DNA of 64,000 bases from Micromonospora sp. WMMD961 (GCF_029626145.1 NZ_JARUBJ010000002.1:3879501-3943500); one strand, 5' to 3'; positions 17,271-25,511 are shown, counted from the first letter of the stretch. Numbers and translations: made by a program. Notes: generated from the letters alone by a model not told the origin.

Positions 17271-17363
17271 CCGGACGAACGACGGCGGAAGCGCCGGGAG
17301 CCGACGTCGAGCCCACGTCGCGCGGCGCTTCGGCAGCAGACGCGGGCGCCCGAGGTGGATATG

Positions 17364-17402
17364 CCGCTGGCCGGCACCCCGTGGTGGGGTGCCGGCCAGC
17401 GG
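17364..17402. terminator. Terminator of secreted lysozyme-like gene, copy A
   Basis: CCGCTGGCCGGCACCCC (17364-17380) and its exact complement (17386-17402) form a 17-bp stem with loop GTGGT, 31 bp beyond the stop of the minus-strand gene. A near-identical hairpin follows the paralogous gene at 24877. Confidence 0.75.
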
Positions 17403-17432
17403 TCGTGCGGGTCGGTGCTGCGGTGCGGTGGG

Positions 17433-17993
17433 TCAGCTGTTCCAGTGCTGGCCGACCAGGTCGGTGGCCTGCTGCTCCCACTGGGCGTACGCGTCCGGGT
17501 AAGCCGACACCTGCACGGTCTGCGCGGCCTCGGTCAGCGGCATGTCCTGCCACCCGTCAACCTGCTTCAGGCCCTTCAGGAACGCCGTGGTCGAGTACTC
17601 GGGGTCGGTGATCTGCTCCGGGGTACCCCAACCACTGGACGGGCGCTGCTGGAACAAACCCAGCGAGTCATGGTCGTTCATATCGCCCAGGTGGCCCAGG
17701 TTCTCCAACTTCGACTCCTGCAGACTCGTCGCGATCGAGATGACCGCGGCCCGCTCCGGCAGGCCGGCCTTCTTCGTCGCAGCGATGATCGCCTTCACGT
17801 TCGCGGTCTGCTCACCGTTCAGGTCGATGTGCGACTGCTCGCCCTGCGGCTTCGGCGCCATCGACTGCACGGCAACCGCGACGGGCTTGGCATCAACAGG
17901 GTTGGCATGGGCGGCGACCGGACCGGCGAACACACCACCGGCAAACGCCAGACCAGCAACAGACAACACACTCTTACGCATGATCGTGTTCAT
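17433..17993 (-). CDS. Secreted lysozyme/transglycosylase-like protein, copy A
   Basis: A 186-aa secreted protein. The signal peptide is MNTIMRKSVLSVAGLAFAGGV..VAAHA, cleaved near residue 30. The mature part carries a domain common in actinobacterial secreted and NlpC/P60-linked proteins: 'GLPERAAVISIATSLQESKL', 'DHDSLGLFQQRPSSGWGTPEQI', 'STTAFLKGL' and 'TVQVSAYPDAYAQWE'. The ES..SLGLFQ pattern recalls lysozyme-like transglycosylases with a catalytic Glu, so a role in peptidoglycan turnover is inferred. GAAGGAG precedes ATG 17993. It differs from copy B (24925-25485) at only three residues (M/A, D/T, G/D) and shares its leader, promoters and terminator. Confidence 0.8.
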   Translation of the reverse strand: MNTIMRKSVLSVAGLAFAGGVFAGPVAAHANPVDAKPVAVAVQSMAPKPQGEQSHIDLNGEQTANVKAIIAATKKAGLPERAAVISIATSLQESKLENLGHLGDMNDHDSLGLFQQRPSSGWGTPEQITDPEYSTTAFLKGLKQVDGWQDMPLTEAAQTVQVSAYPDAYAQWEQQATDLVGQHWNS

Positions 17994-18019
17994 GGGGGAA
18001 GCTCCTTCGGGGGTAAGGA

Positions 18020-18035
18020 CACCCGCGCACGGGTG
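18020..18035 (-). promoter_or_regulatory. Conserved 5'-leader hairpin of copy A
   Basis: The leader between the promoters and the start codon contains CACCCG-N4-CGGGTG, a perfect 6-bp stem 27 bp upstream of ATG 17993. The whole 50-bp segment next to the start is the same, apart from about one base, in front of copy B. Constraint on the leader suggests RNA-level control, but a recent duplication would also explain it. Confidence 0.4.
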
Positions 18036-18119
18036 AGCACCTCGTCGGGCGCTATAAGAGGGGAAAGTCTTGGGGTCGGCGGCCAGCGAGCGGGGACTCG
18101 CGGCGCCGGGTCCATGTGT

Positions 18120-18327
18120 AACGACCGGGGGGCCGGGGTCATTCCGGGGGCGGCCCATCCATCGGCACCCCCATCGAGGCGGTGCCTGCGGGTCGTTCGT
18201 GGGGATGTAACGACCGGGTGCACGCTGGCATTCCAACCTGTGCGACCAGCCCTCACGGGCCGGGGGCGCGAGTCGGTGGTGCTGCGATCGTCAGGATGTG
18301 TAACGACCCCGGCCCGGCCATGATTCC
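18120..18327 (-). promoter_or_regulatory. Three tandem GGAAT-N18-GTT promoters upstream of copy A
   Basis: On the minus strand GGAAT is followed after exactly 18 bp by GTT at 18327/18304, 18234/18211 and 18145/18122. Each GTT continues as GTTACA. GGAAT-N18-GTT is the consensus of the thiol-stress ECF sigma SigR (Streptomyces; SigH in mycobacteria). Spacing between copies is 93 and 89 bp. The nearest would start transcription about 115 bp before ATG 17993. Confidence 0.65.
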
Positions 18328-18449
18328 GGCCCACGGGTGCGCCCCGTCACCGCCCACAAACCCCCACCAAGTGACGAACCACCCACACGGCCCGGCTCGT
18401 GCACCCTCACACCACCGCGGCCAGGGTTGATCCACTCGCCCTCACGAAA

Positions 18450-18504
18450 GTCGGGGCATCCGGGACGGCGGGACACCCCGGCTTCAGGGAACCCGAGTCG
18501 ATCA
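18450..18504. repeat. Diverged upstream element, copy A
   Basis: This 55-bp stretch aligns to 25975-26030 with roughly three quarters identity by eye (shared blocks GTCGGGG, GACGG, CTTCA, GGAA, CCGAG, ATCA). Each copy lies 120-140 bp beyond the farthest of the three promoters of a secreted-protein gene. No coding signal is convincing. It may be a genome-wide intergenic repeat or a regulatory site. Confidence 0.45.
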
Positions 18505-18638
18505 CGAATGAGCCGACCGCACTGAACTGCGCAAACCGGACCAAAACTGCGGCGGGTGTGGTCGTGCCGACGCGCCTGGAGCAGCGCTCTGGAATCGACC
18601 TGAGCGACACCGGCTCTGGTGGGCGTTACCCTGACACC

Positions 18639-18980
18639 ATGCAGGCCGTCTCCCCCACCGCGACCGGCGTGGCCTTCCTGGCCCGGCCGGGCCGCCCTGC
18701 CGTGGTGGCGAGAACGCTCGCCGAGCTGGCCGGCCCCACACGCGGGGTGGTCGAGTTGCCGGTGCGGTTGATGTGGAACGCCGAGCGCACCTTCGACCTC
18801 GCAGACCCCGACCAGCTGCTCTGGATGTACGAGAACGTGCTCCGTGAGACCACCCGCGCCGAGGACCTGCGTGTCCTCATCAACGGGCGCACCCTCCGCC
18901 GGGTGTGGCGACTGCTCAACCTGCCTCGGGGCGTACGCCAGGCATGGGAGAGCCGGCACCGCGGCCTGCGCGCCGCGTGA
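18639..18980 (+). CDS. Putative partner (antitoxin-like) of AbiEii-family protein
   Basis: A 113-aa protein, MQAVSPTATGVAFLARPGRPA..., with a helical C-terminal half ('DPDQLLWMYENVLRETTRAEDLRVLINGRTLRRVW'). It precedes and overlaps (GTGA) the nucleotidyltransferase gene, the position the antitoxin takes in AbiE systems, although I see no clear wHTH like that of AbiEi. TACCCT (18627-18632) lies 6 bp before ATG 18639 and no ribosome site is present, suggesting a leaderless transcript. The toxin-antitoxin role is inferred from context only. Confidence 0.6.
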   Translation: MQAVSPTATGVAFLARPGRPAVVARTLAELAGPTRGVVELPVRLMWNAERTFDLADPDQLLWMYENVLRETTRAEDLRVLINGRTLRRVWRLLNLPRGVRQAWESRHRGLRAA

Positions 18981-19636
18981 CCGAGCCTCATCTGCACGAG
19001 TTCTACCGGGAAGTCGCCCGGGTGGCGCTCACCGCCGCCGGGCCGTACCGGTTCGTGTTGGGCGGCGGGGTGGCCTGGGCGGCGCACGGGTTGGTCGCCC
19101 GTCCGACGGAGGATGTCGACCTCTTCGCGGACGTCGAGGGTGCCGCCGCGGCGGCGTCCACCGGTGTACGGGTGGCGCTGGAGCGGGCCGGGTTCCTCGT
19201 CAGCGACGCCGACCCCGACGGTGATCTCGCTGAGCTGTTCGACGGGTACGACCAGGACATGAAGGACTTCGTGGTGAGCCGCGACGGCCGGCATATCCGG
19301 CTCAGCCTCGCCCGGTTGGACCGCCGGCAGAGCCCGGTGGTGATGGACCTCGGCCCGGTGATGGACGTCCGGGACCTGGTGGCCAACAAGATCGCGGCAT
19401 TGGTCAACCGGCGGGAGGTCCGCGACTTCGTCGACGTGGCGGCGGCGCTGGAGCACTACGACGTGGCCGAGCTGTTGACGCTGGCCCGGCAGGTCGACCC
19501 CGCGCTGGATCCAGCGGACGTGCGCGCCGCCGGGCGTTACCTGGATCGGCTGTCCGAGCAGCGCTTCGGACGTTACGGCCTGAGCGCCACCGACGTCGCC
19601 CAGGTACGGCGGCGCTTCGCCGCCTGGCCGCGCTGA
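18977..19636 (+). CDS. AbiEii/AbiGii-type nucleotidyltransferase (putative toxin)
   Basis: A 219-aa protein of the nucleotidyltransferase AbiEii family. 'FVLGGGVAWAAHGLVARPTEDVDLFAD' contains the GG...R.T.D.D motif with both catalytic acidic residues. 'VRDLVANKIAALVNRREVRDFVDVAAAL' supplies the conserved K..AL..R...RD..D segment. Members are toxins of type IV toxin-antitoxin/phage-abortive systems, while others have unknown housekeeping roles. GTG 18977 overlaps the upstream stop, so the pair is coupled. A 13-bp terminator hairpin follows at 19729. Confidence 0.8.
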   Translation: MTEPHLHEFYREVARVALTAAGPYRFVLGGGVAWAAHGLVARPTEDVDLFADVEGAAAAASTGVRVALERAGFLVSDADPDGDLAELFDGYDQDMKDFVVSRDGRHIRLSLARLDRRQSPVVMDLGPVMDVRDLVANKIAALVNRREVRDFVDVAAALEHYDVAELLTLARQVDPALDPADVRAAGRYLDRLSEQRFGRYGLSATDVAQVRRRFAAWPR

Positions 19637-19728
19637 ACGCCGACGCTCCCCATAAGCGAAACCCGACGCCCGGCAGCGCGAACCCGACCCCTGCGACGCT
19701 GGATTCCGACGCCCGCAACGGGTCGCGC

Positions 19729-19761
19729 GGGTCGCGGGCACCCGAGCAGTGCCCGCGACCC
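19729..19761. terminator. Terminator after the AbiEii-type pair
   Basis: GGGTCGCGGGCAC (19729-19741) and GTGCCCGCGACCC (19749-19761) form a perfect 13-bp stem with loop CCGAGCA, about 90 bp beyond the stop at 19636. Confidence 0.7.
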
Positions 19762-19888
19762 GGATTACCTGGTCGGCCGGGTCGGCCGCGAGGAGCGACC
19801 GTCGGGGCTGACGTGGCGGGAGTGACATTTGGTGGTTATGGTGCGCGAGGCGCCCACGAAGCGCGTCCACCCCCATGAAAGGCACGTC

Positions 19889-21679
19889 ATGACCTCTCCC
19901 TCCGGCCCGTCGCGTCGTCAGGTGCTCGTCGCCGCCGCAGCGGCGGCGACCGCCCCGCTGATCGCCGCCGCGCCCGCGCAGGCGGCCGGCCCGGCCCGGT
20001 CACGCACCTGGGACCTCACCCTCCTGGGCACGTCGGACACGCACGGCAACGTCTACAACTGGGACTACTACCGCGACGCCGAGTACGACGACAGCAAGCA
20101 GAACGACATCGGCGTCGCGAAGCTGGCGACCCTGATCAACCAGATCCGTCGGGAGCGGCGCGGCAAGGCGACGCTGGTGCTCGACGCCGGCGACACCATC
20201 CAGGGCACCCCCCTGGCCACGTACTACGCCAAGCAGGAGCCGATCACCGCCACCGGGGAGAAGCACCCGATGGCCCGGGCGATGAACGTCATCGACTACG
20301 ACGCGGTGACGCTGGGCAACCACGAGTTCAACTACGGACTGCCGCTGCTGGACCTGTGGATCCGCCAACTCGGTTTCCCGGCGCTCGCCGCCAACGCTGT
20401 CAACGCGAAGACCGGCAAGCCTGCCTTCCTCCCGTACGTCATCAAGAAGGTCTCTCTCGGTCTCGGCGCGCCCACCCTGCGGGTCGGCATCCTCGGTCTG
20501 ACCAACCCCGGCGTGGCCATCTGGGACAAGGGCAACGTCGAGGGAAGGCTGCGCTTCGACGACATGGTCGCGACCGCCGCGAAGTGGGTGCCAGTCATGC
20601 GGGCCCGTGGCGCGGACCTCGTGCTGATCTCCGCGCACGGCGGTGACAGCGGCACCTCCAGCTACGGCCCGGAGCTGCCGAACGAGAACCCGGTGGCGTT
20701 GATCGCCCAGCAGGTGCCAGGGATCGACGCGATCCTCTTCGGTCACGCGCACAACGAGGTGGTCGAGCGGTTCGTCACCAACGAGCGGACCGGTGCGCAG
20801 GTGTTGCTCTCCGAGCCGTCCAAGTGGGGCCAGCGGCTCACCCGGATGGACTTCACCCTGACCCGCGAGCGTGGCCGGTGGGCGATCACCAGGAAGGCCG
20901 CCACCATGTTGAACACCAACACGGTGGTCGAGGACCCGAAGGTGCTCGCGGCCGTGCGGGCCCAGCACCAGAAGACCGTGGCGTACGTCAACCAGGTGGT
21001 TGCCCGCTCCACCGTGGAGTTGTCGGCGGCCGAGTCGCGGTACAGGGACACGCCGATCCTGGACTTCATCAACCACGTGCAGACCGAGGTGGTCGGCACG
21101 GCGCTGGCCGGCACGACGTACGCGGACCTGCCGGTGCTGTCGATCGCGGCCCCGTTCAGCCGTACCGCGGTGTTCCCCGCCGGCGACGTCAAGATCCGCG
21201 ACGTGGCCGGCCTGTACGTGTACGACAACACCCTCGAGGCGGTCGTGCTCAGCGGCGCCGAGGTGCGTGCGTACCTGGAGTACTCGGCGAAGTACTTCCG
21301 GACCGTCGCGCCGGGTGTCCCGGTCGACCCGGAGCAGCTCAGCGACCCGGCCGTGCCGGACTACAACTACGACGTCTTCTCCGGCGTCGACTACGACATC
21401 GACATCTCCCGGCCGGTCGGGCAGCGCATCACCCGGCTGGTGCTGACCGGCACCGACACGCCGGTGGCCGACGGCGCGCAGTTCGTGGTGGCGGTGAACA
21501 ACTACCGGCGCAGCGGCGGCGGCAACTTCCCCGGCATCGTGAAGACGCAGGTCTACAACGCGCAGCAGGAGATCCGTCAGCTGCTGATCGACTGGGCGCA
21601 GGCCAGGGGGACGATCGACCCGGCCGACTTCTTCCAGCCGAACTGGCGGCTGGTACGCGAGGGCGTGCCGGTCTTCTGA
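19889..21679 (+). CDS. Tat-exported 5'-nucleotidase / 2',3'-cyclic-nucleotide phosphodiesterase family metallophosphatase
   Basis: A 596-aa secreted enzyme. The N terminus has a twin-arginine signal (SRRQVLVAAAAAA...PAQAA). The metallophosphatase domain shows 'GTSDTHGNVYNWDYY' (D-x-H), 'LDAGDTIQGTP' (GD), 'TLGNHEFNYG' (GNHE), 'ISAHGGDSG' and 'FGHAHNEV' (GHxH), the full dimetal set. The C-terminal 5'-nucleotidase substrate domain follows ('IAAPFSRTAVFPAGDVKIRDV', 'YDNTLEAVVLSGAEVRAYLE', 'VAVNNYRRSGGGNFPG'). It likely releases phosphate from extracellular nucleotides. ATG 19889 is chosen because the Tat signal begins there. Confidence 0.94.
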   Translation: MTSPSGPSRRQVLVAAAAAATAPLIAAAPAQAAGPARSRTWDLTLLGTSDTHGNVYNWDYYRDAEYDDSKQNDIGVAKLATLINQIRRERRGKATLVLDAGDTIQGTPLATYYAKQEPITATGEKHPMARAMNVIDYDAVTLGNHEFNYGLPLLDLWIRQLGFPALAANAVNAKTGKPAFLPYVIKKVSLGLGAPTLRVGILGLTNPGVAIWDKGNVEGRLRFDDMVATAAKWVPVMRARGADLVLISAHGGDSGTSSYGPELPNENPVALIAQQVPGIDAILFGHAHNEVVERFVTNERTGAQVLLSEPSKWGQRLTRMDFTLTRERGRWAITRKAATMLNTNTVVEDPKVLAAVRAQHQKTVAYVNQVVARSTVELSAAESRYRDTPILDFINHVQTEVVGTALAGTTYADLPVLSIAAPFSRTAVFPAGDVKIRDVAGLYVYDNTLEAVVLSGAEVRAYLEYSAKYFRTVAPGVPVDPEQLSDPAVPDYNYDVFSGVDYDIDISRPVGQRITRLVLTGTDTPVADGAQFVVAVNNYRRSGGGNFPGIVKTQVYNAQQEIRQLLIDWAQARGTIDPADFFQPNWRLVREGVPVF

Positions 21680-21813
21680 TCGCGCAGCACAGACGGGCCG
21701 TGGGTGGCGACACCTGCGGCCCGTTTGTCGTTGTCAGCCCTGCACGTTCCAGCGGACCGGGTCCTCCATTGTCCAACGGGCCGGCTGTTGCGGACCAGCA
21801 CCGCACACATCCT

Positions 21814-21830
21814 GTAGGGCGTCCTAGGAT
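21814..21830. repeat. Copy 2 of 17-bp motif GTAGRGCGTCCTAGGAT
   Basis: Second copy of the motif at 564-580, with one base changed. Here it overlaps the TAG stop of the oxidoreductase gene (21824-21826). Confidence 0.35.
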
Positions 21831-22981
21831 CCTGGGAGAACAGCGGTGGGCCGGCGTGGCGTGGGTAGTCGGTCCAGCATCGCGAGGGCCGCCCGGATCG
21901 ACCGACGCCGCAGCATCTCGTCGAAGCTCGCCCGGCCCTGGCAGAACTGCACGAACATCCGCCAGCCCGGCGGAGTCGCCAACAGGGCGTGGAAGACGTC
22001 CGGGCGGCGGGTGAACACGTCCAGCAGGCGAAACCCCGCCCGCATCTCCGGCACCAGCCGCACGTCGACCGCCCGTTCGTACCCGGCCAGATCACCGTCG
22101 ACGACTGCCGCGCCGGCCAGCTCACCGGAACGCAGCGCGAAGCTGATGCCCTCCCGGCTCCACGGCTCCAACAGACCCGCCGCATCCCCCACCACGAGCA
22201 CCCGGCCGGTGCGCAACGGTGAATCCTCGGCACGGCACCGGGTCAGGTGACCGGAGTCGTGCTCCGTCGGCAACCCGGTCAACCCCAGCCGGTCGACGAA
22301 CCGCCGCAGGTACTCCCGGGTCCCCTCCCCCGCTCCCCGACCGGCGATCACGCCGACGGTCAACCGGTCACCCTTCGGGAAGACCCAGGCGTACGAGCCC
22401 GGCATGTCGCCCCAGTCCAGCAGCAGCCGCCCCCGCCACCGCTCCTGCTCGGTCGGGGGCACCGGAATCTCCACCTCCAGACCCAGGTCCACCTGCCGGT
22501 ACCGAACCCCGACATGTCGTGCGGTCACCCCCGACGAACCATCGGCGCCGATCACCGTGCGGGCCGCGATCGTCGTACCGTCGGCGAGCCGCAGGCGTAC
22601 CCCCTCGGGGTCCTGGTCGATCGCGCGGACCGCGACCCGCTCACGCATCTGCGCGCCGGCGGCGACGGCCGCCTCGCGCAGCCGGTCGTCGAACTCCTCG
22701 CGGCGCACCATCGTCACGACCGGACTGTCGTTGCGGCGGGTGAACTCCCGGCGGCCGTCGCGGGTGAACGTGACACGGTCCACCCGGTCGTGCGCGGGCA
22801 CCTCGATCCGATCCGCGACGGCCGCGAGGGAGGTGCCGATCAGGCCACCGCCGCAGGTCTTGTACCGCGGGTGCGCGGCCCGCTCGACAACAAGCGTGGA
22901 GACACCGGCGCGGGCAGCGGCGTGTGCCGCGGAGAGCCCGGCGGGGCCGGCGCCGACGACGACGAGGTCCCAGACGATCAC
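21824..22981 (-). CDS. Geranylgeranyl-reductase-family FAD-dependent oxidoreductase
   Basis: A 385-aa flavoprotein of the geranylgeranyl reductase/PHBH-like group. 'DLVVVGAGPAGLSAAHAAARAG' is the N-terminal Rossmann FAD motif with E34 region 'VVERAAHPRYKTCGGGL' (the KxCGG signature of this family). 'VIGADGSSG' and 'VLVVGDAAGLLEPWSREGISFAL' (GD motif) complete FAD binding. Members reduce isoprenoid side chains of quinones or lipids or act in secondary metabolism; the substrate cannot be assigned. GTG 22981 is the only start before the FAD motif. Confidence 0.87.
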   Translation of the reverse strand: MIVWDLVVVGAGPAGLSAAHAAARAGVSTLVVERAAHPRYKTCGGGLIGTSLAAVADRIEVPAHDRVDRVTFTRDGRREFTRRNDSPVVTMVRREEFDDRLREAAVAAGAQMRERVAVRAIDQDPEGVRLRLADGTTIAARTVIGADGSSGVTARHVGVRYRQVDLGLEVEIPVPPTEQERWRGRLLLDWGDMPGSYAWVFPKGDRLTVGVIAGRGAGEGTREYLRRFVDRLGLTGLPTEHDSGHLTRCRAEDSPLRTGRVLVVGDAAGLLEPWSREGISFALRSGELAGAAVVDGDLAGYERAVDVRLVPEMRAGFRLLDVFTRRPDVFHALLATPPGWRMFVQFCQGRASFDEMLRRRSIRAALAMLDRLPTPRRPTAVLPGS

Positions 22982-23116
22982 GAAAGCAGCCTAGGGCACC
23001 GACCGTCCGAACCGCCCGCGCGCCGACCGCCCGATCGGGTGTGCATCTTCGGTCACCGAGGGGGTAACCGGCGCGCGGCAGCCGCCCCGCGGTGGCGGAC
23101 GAACGGAGGAGGAACC

Positions 23117-23353
23117 ATGCAGCAGGTGCAACTGTCGGAGGCCGAGCAACGGGTGTACCAGGCGGTCACCACCCTGGAGGCACGCGGGCAGGTGCCGTAT
23201 TCGGACCTGATCGCCGAGGAGTCCGGGTTGACCGAGGAGCAGGTCGGCAGTCCCCTGCACCTGCTCACCGAGAAAGGCCTGCTGCACCGCGAGGACTCAC
23301 CGATGGCGGGCCTCGACTTCGGCCCCCGGTTCTGCGCCCGCCAGATGGCGTGA
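23117..23353 (+). CDS. Small winged-helix-like protein
   Basis: A 78-aa protein: 'SEAEQRVYQAVTTLEARGQVPYSDLIAEESGLTEEQVGSPLHLLTEKGLLHRE' has the helix pattern of a winged helix-turn-helix. The ribosome site GGAGGAGG before ATG 23117 is very strong. It precedes the MFS exporter by 85 bp and could regulate it, but no direct evidence exists. Confidence 0.65.
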   Translation: MQQVQLSEAEQRVYQAVTTLEARGQVPYSDLIAEESGLTEEQVGSPLHLLTEKGLLHREDSPMAGLDFGPRFCARQMA

Positions 23354-23438
23354 CCCGCAGGACCCGACGAGACGATTCGCCCCCCGCTGACCCGGGTAGC
23401 GGTCAGGAATGCGTGGTCGACGGTCGACGGGGGGCTCG

Positions 23439-24866
23439 ATGAGTGCGGCGCAGCCGGTGACGGCGGCCGAGAACCGGCGACGCTGGCAGGCCGTCGGCGT
23501 CGGGTTGGTCGCCGCGTTCATGACGCTGCTCGACGTGAGCATCGTCAACGTCGCGGTGCCATCCATCGATCGGGCGCTGCACGCCTCACCGAGCGACCTG
23601 CAGTGGGTCCTCTCCGGGTACGCGCTCACGTTCGGCCTGGCGCTGGTCCCCGCCGGCCGCTTCGGCGACGCCCGAGGACGGCGCAACGCGTTCGTCCTCG
23701 GTATCGCCCTGTTCACCGTGACCAGCGCACTCGCCGGCCTCGCCCCTTCCCCGGCCTGGCTGGTCGTCACCCGACTCCTTCAGGGCGCCGCGGCCGGCAT
23801 CGTCAACCCGCAGGTCATCGGACTCATCCAGCAACTGTTCCGCGGCTCGGAACGGGCCCGGCCCTTCGGGCTGCTCGGCGCCACCATCGGCATCTCCACC
23901 GCGGTCGGGCCGTTGCTCGGCGGGCTGCTCATCGCCATCGGCGGCGAGGAACACGGGTGGCGCTGGGTCTTCTTCGTCAACGTGCCGGTCGGCATCCTCG
24001 CGGTGATCCTCGGCTGGCGTCTGCTGCCCGGCCGCCCCGCCGGTCAGCCCGGCTGGCGTCAACTCGACCCCGTTGGCGTCCTCCTGCTCGGTGTGGGCGT
24101 CGTCCTGGTCCTGCTCCCGCTCGTGCAGGAGCAGCAGTGGCAGACCCCGTGGAAGTGGGCGCTCATCCCGATCGGTCTGGCGGTGCTGGTCGTATTCGGC
24201 CTGTGGGAGCGGCGCTACGCACACCACCACCAACCCCTGTTCGACCTGCGACTGTTCCGCCTCCAGTCGTACACACTGGGTTCACTGCTGGCGCTGGTCT
24301 ACTTTGGCGGCTTCACCGCCATCTTCTTCATCTTCACTCTGTTCCTGCAGATGGGGCTCGGCTACAGCGCACTCGTCGCCGGTCTCGCCATCACCCCGTT
24401 CGCCCTCGGCTCGGCGGCCGCCGCCGTACTCGGTGGCCGCATCGTCAACCGCGTCGGCCGACCGCTGGTCGCCATCGGGTTGCTCACCGTGGTGATCGGG
24501 CTGGGCGCGACCGTGGTCGTGCTGCACCTCGCGCCCGACGCGCCGGCACCCTGGGTCGCCGCCGGCCCACTGCTCGTCGCGGGCATCGGCAGCGGCCTGG
24601 TGATCGCCCCCAACCAGACGATCACCCTCTCCGAAGTGCCGGTAGCGCAGGCGGGTAGCGGCGCGGGCATGCTCCAGACCGGTCAGCGGATCGGCGCCGC
24701 AGCCGGCATCGCCGCCGTCGGCTCGATGTTCTTCTCGTCCCTCGCCGACAGCCGCGGCGATTGGACCGCGGCCTTCGAACGGTCCCTGCTGCTGGCCACC
24801 GGCATCATCGGGCTCGCGCTGATCTGCGCGCTGATCGACATCGTCCGCAACCACAACCACCACTGA
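23439..24866 (+). CDS. MFS exporter, DHA2 (14-TM, EmrB/QacA) family
   Basis: A 475-aa drug:H+ antiporter-type permease with about 14 transmembrane helices. 'AAFMTLLDVSIVNVAVPSI' is the DHA2 motif D1 (LDxTIVNVALP). 'GRFGDARGRRN' is MFS motif A, and 'GATIGISTAVGPLLGGLL' is motif C. It should export hydrophobic compounds across the membrane; the substrate is unknown. ATG 23439 has a G-rich site upstream and gives the usual short N-terminal tail. Confidence 0.92.
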   Translation: MSAAQPVTAAENRRRWQAVGVGLVAAFMTLLDVSIVNVAVPSIDRALHASPSDLQWVLSGYALTFGLALVPAGRFGDARGRRNAFVLGIALFTVTSALAGLAPSPAWLVVTRLLQGAAAGIVNPQVIGLIQQLFRGSERARPFGLLGATIGISTAVGPLLGGLLIAIGGEEHGWRWVFFVNVPVGILAVILGWRLLPGRPAGQPGWRQLDPVGVLLLGVGVVLVLLPLVQEQQWQTPWKWALIPIGLAVLVVFGLWERRYAHHHQPLFDLRLFRLQSYTLGSLLALVYFGGFTAIFFIFTLFLQMGLGYSALVAGLAITPFALGSAAAAVLGGRIVNRVGRPLVAIGLLTVVIGLGATVVVLHLAPDAPAPWVAAGPLLVAGIGSGLVIAPNQTITLSEVPVAQAGSGAGMLQTGQRIGAAAGIAAVGSMFFSSLADSRGDWTAAFERSLLLATGIIGLALICALIDIVRNHNHH

Positions 24867-24876
24867 CCGGGGTACG

Positions 24877-24914
24877 CCGCTGGCCGGCACCCCGGTTGGG
24901 GATGCCGGCCAGCG
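24877..24914. terminator. Bidirectional terminator between MFS gene and copy B
   Basis: CCGCTGGCCGGCA and TGCCGGCCAGCGG form a long stem serving both convergent genes. It is the homologue of the hairpin at 17364-17402, with a slightly decayed stem tip. Confidence 0.75.
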
Positions 24915-24924
24915 GTGCGGTGGG

Positions 24925-25485
24925 TCAGCTGTTCCAGTGCTGGCCGACCAGGTCGGTGGCCTGCTGCTCCCACTGGGCGTACGCGTCCGGGTAGGCCGAC
25001 ACCTGCACGGTCTGCGCGGCCTCGGTCAGCGGCATGTCCTGCCACCCGTCGACCTGCTTCAGGCCCTTCAGGAACGCCGTGGTCGAGTACTCGGGGTCGG
25101 TGATCTGCTCCGGGGTACCCCAACCACTGGACGGGCGCTGCTGGAACAAACCCAGCGAGTCATGGTCGTTCATATCGCCCAGGTGGCCCAGGTTCTCCAG
25201 CTTCGACTCCTGCAGACTCGTGGCGATCGAGATGACCGCGGCCCGCTCGGGCAGGCCGGCCTTCTTCGTCGCGGCGATGATCGCCTTCACATTCGCGGTC
25301 TGCTCGTCGTTGAGGGTGATGTGCGACTGCTCGCCCTGCGGCTTCGGCGCCGCCGACTGCACGGCAACCGCGACGGGCTTGGCATCAACAGGGTTGGCGT
25401 GGGCGGCGACCGGACCGGCGAACACACCACCGGCGAACGCCAGACCAGCAACAGACAACACACTCTTACGCATGATCGTGTTCAT
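24925..25485 (-). CDS. Secreted lysozyme/transglycosylase-like protein, copy B
   Basis: A 186-aa paralogue of the protein at 17433-17993, identical except for Ala instead of Met after VQS, and Thr and Asp instead of Asp and Gly in the 'HI.LN.EQ' segment. Signal peptide, the QESKL...SLGLFQQRP core and the C-terminal WNS end are the same. Start, ribosome site (GAAGGAG), leader hairpin, three tandem promoters and terminator are also conserved, so the whole transcription unit was duplicated. Enzymatic activity is inferred from the lysozyme-like pattern, not shown. Confidence 0.8.
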   Translation of the reverse strand: MNTIMRKSVLSVAGLAFAGGVFAGPVAAHANPVDAKPVAVAVQSAAPKPQGEQSHITLNDEQTANVKAIIAATKKAGLPERAAVISIATSLQESKLENLGHLGDMNDHDSLGLFQQRPSSGWGTPEQITDPEYSTTAFLKGLKQVDGWQDMPLTEAAQTVQVSAYPDAYAQWEQQATDLVGQHWNS

Positions 25486-25511
25486 GGGGGAAGCTCCTTC
25501 GGGGGTAAGGA

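Larger units (their letters stand above)
16427..17363. other. Gene-poor GC-rich region upstream of fdhA
   Basis: No convincing gene is seen in this stretch of almost 1 kb: open frames exist on both strands, but they run through repeats and lack family matches. A minus-strand TTGACC (16473-16468) may be part of the fdhA promoter. The interval holds a hairpin (16507-16542), tandem repeats (16797-16980) and a long inverted repeat (17220-17270), each listed separately. Confidence 0.5.

Noticed and set aside
17994..18110. c-di-AMP (ydaO/yuaA) riboswitch in the leader of the lysozyme-like genes
   Set aside because: Such riboswitches precede actinobacterial wall hydrolases, but the conserved ydaO segments are not seen; only a short hairpin is present.
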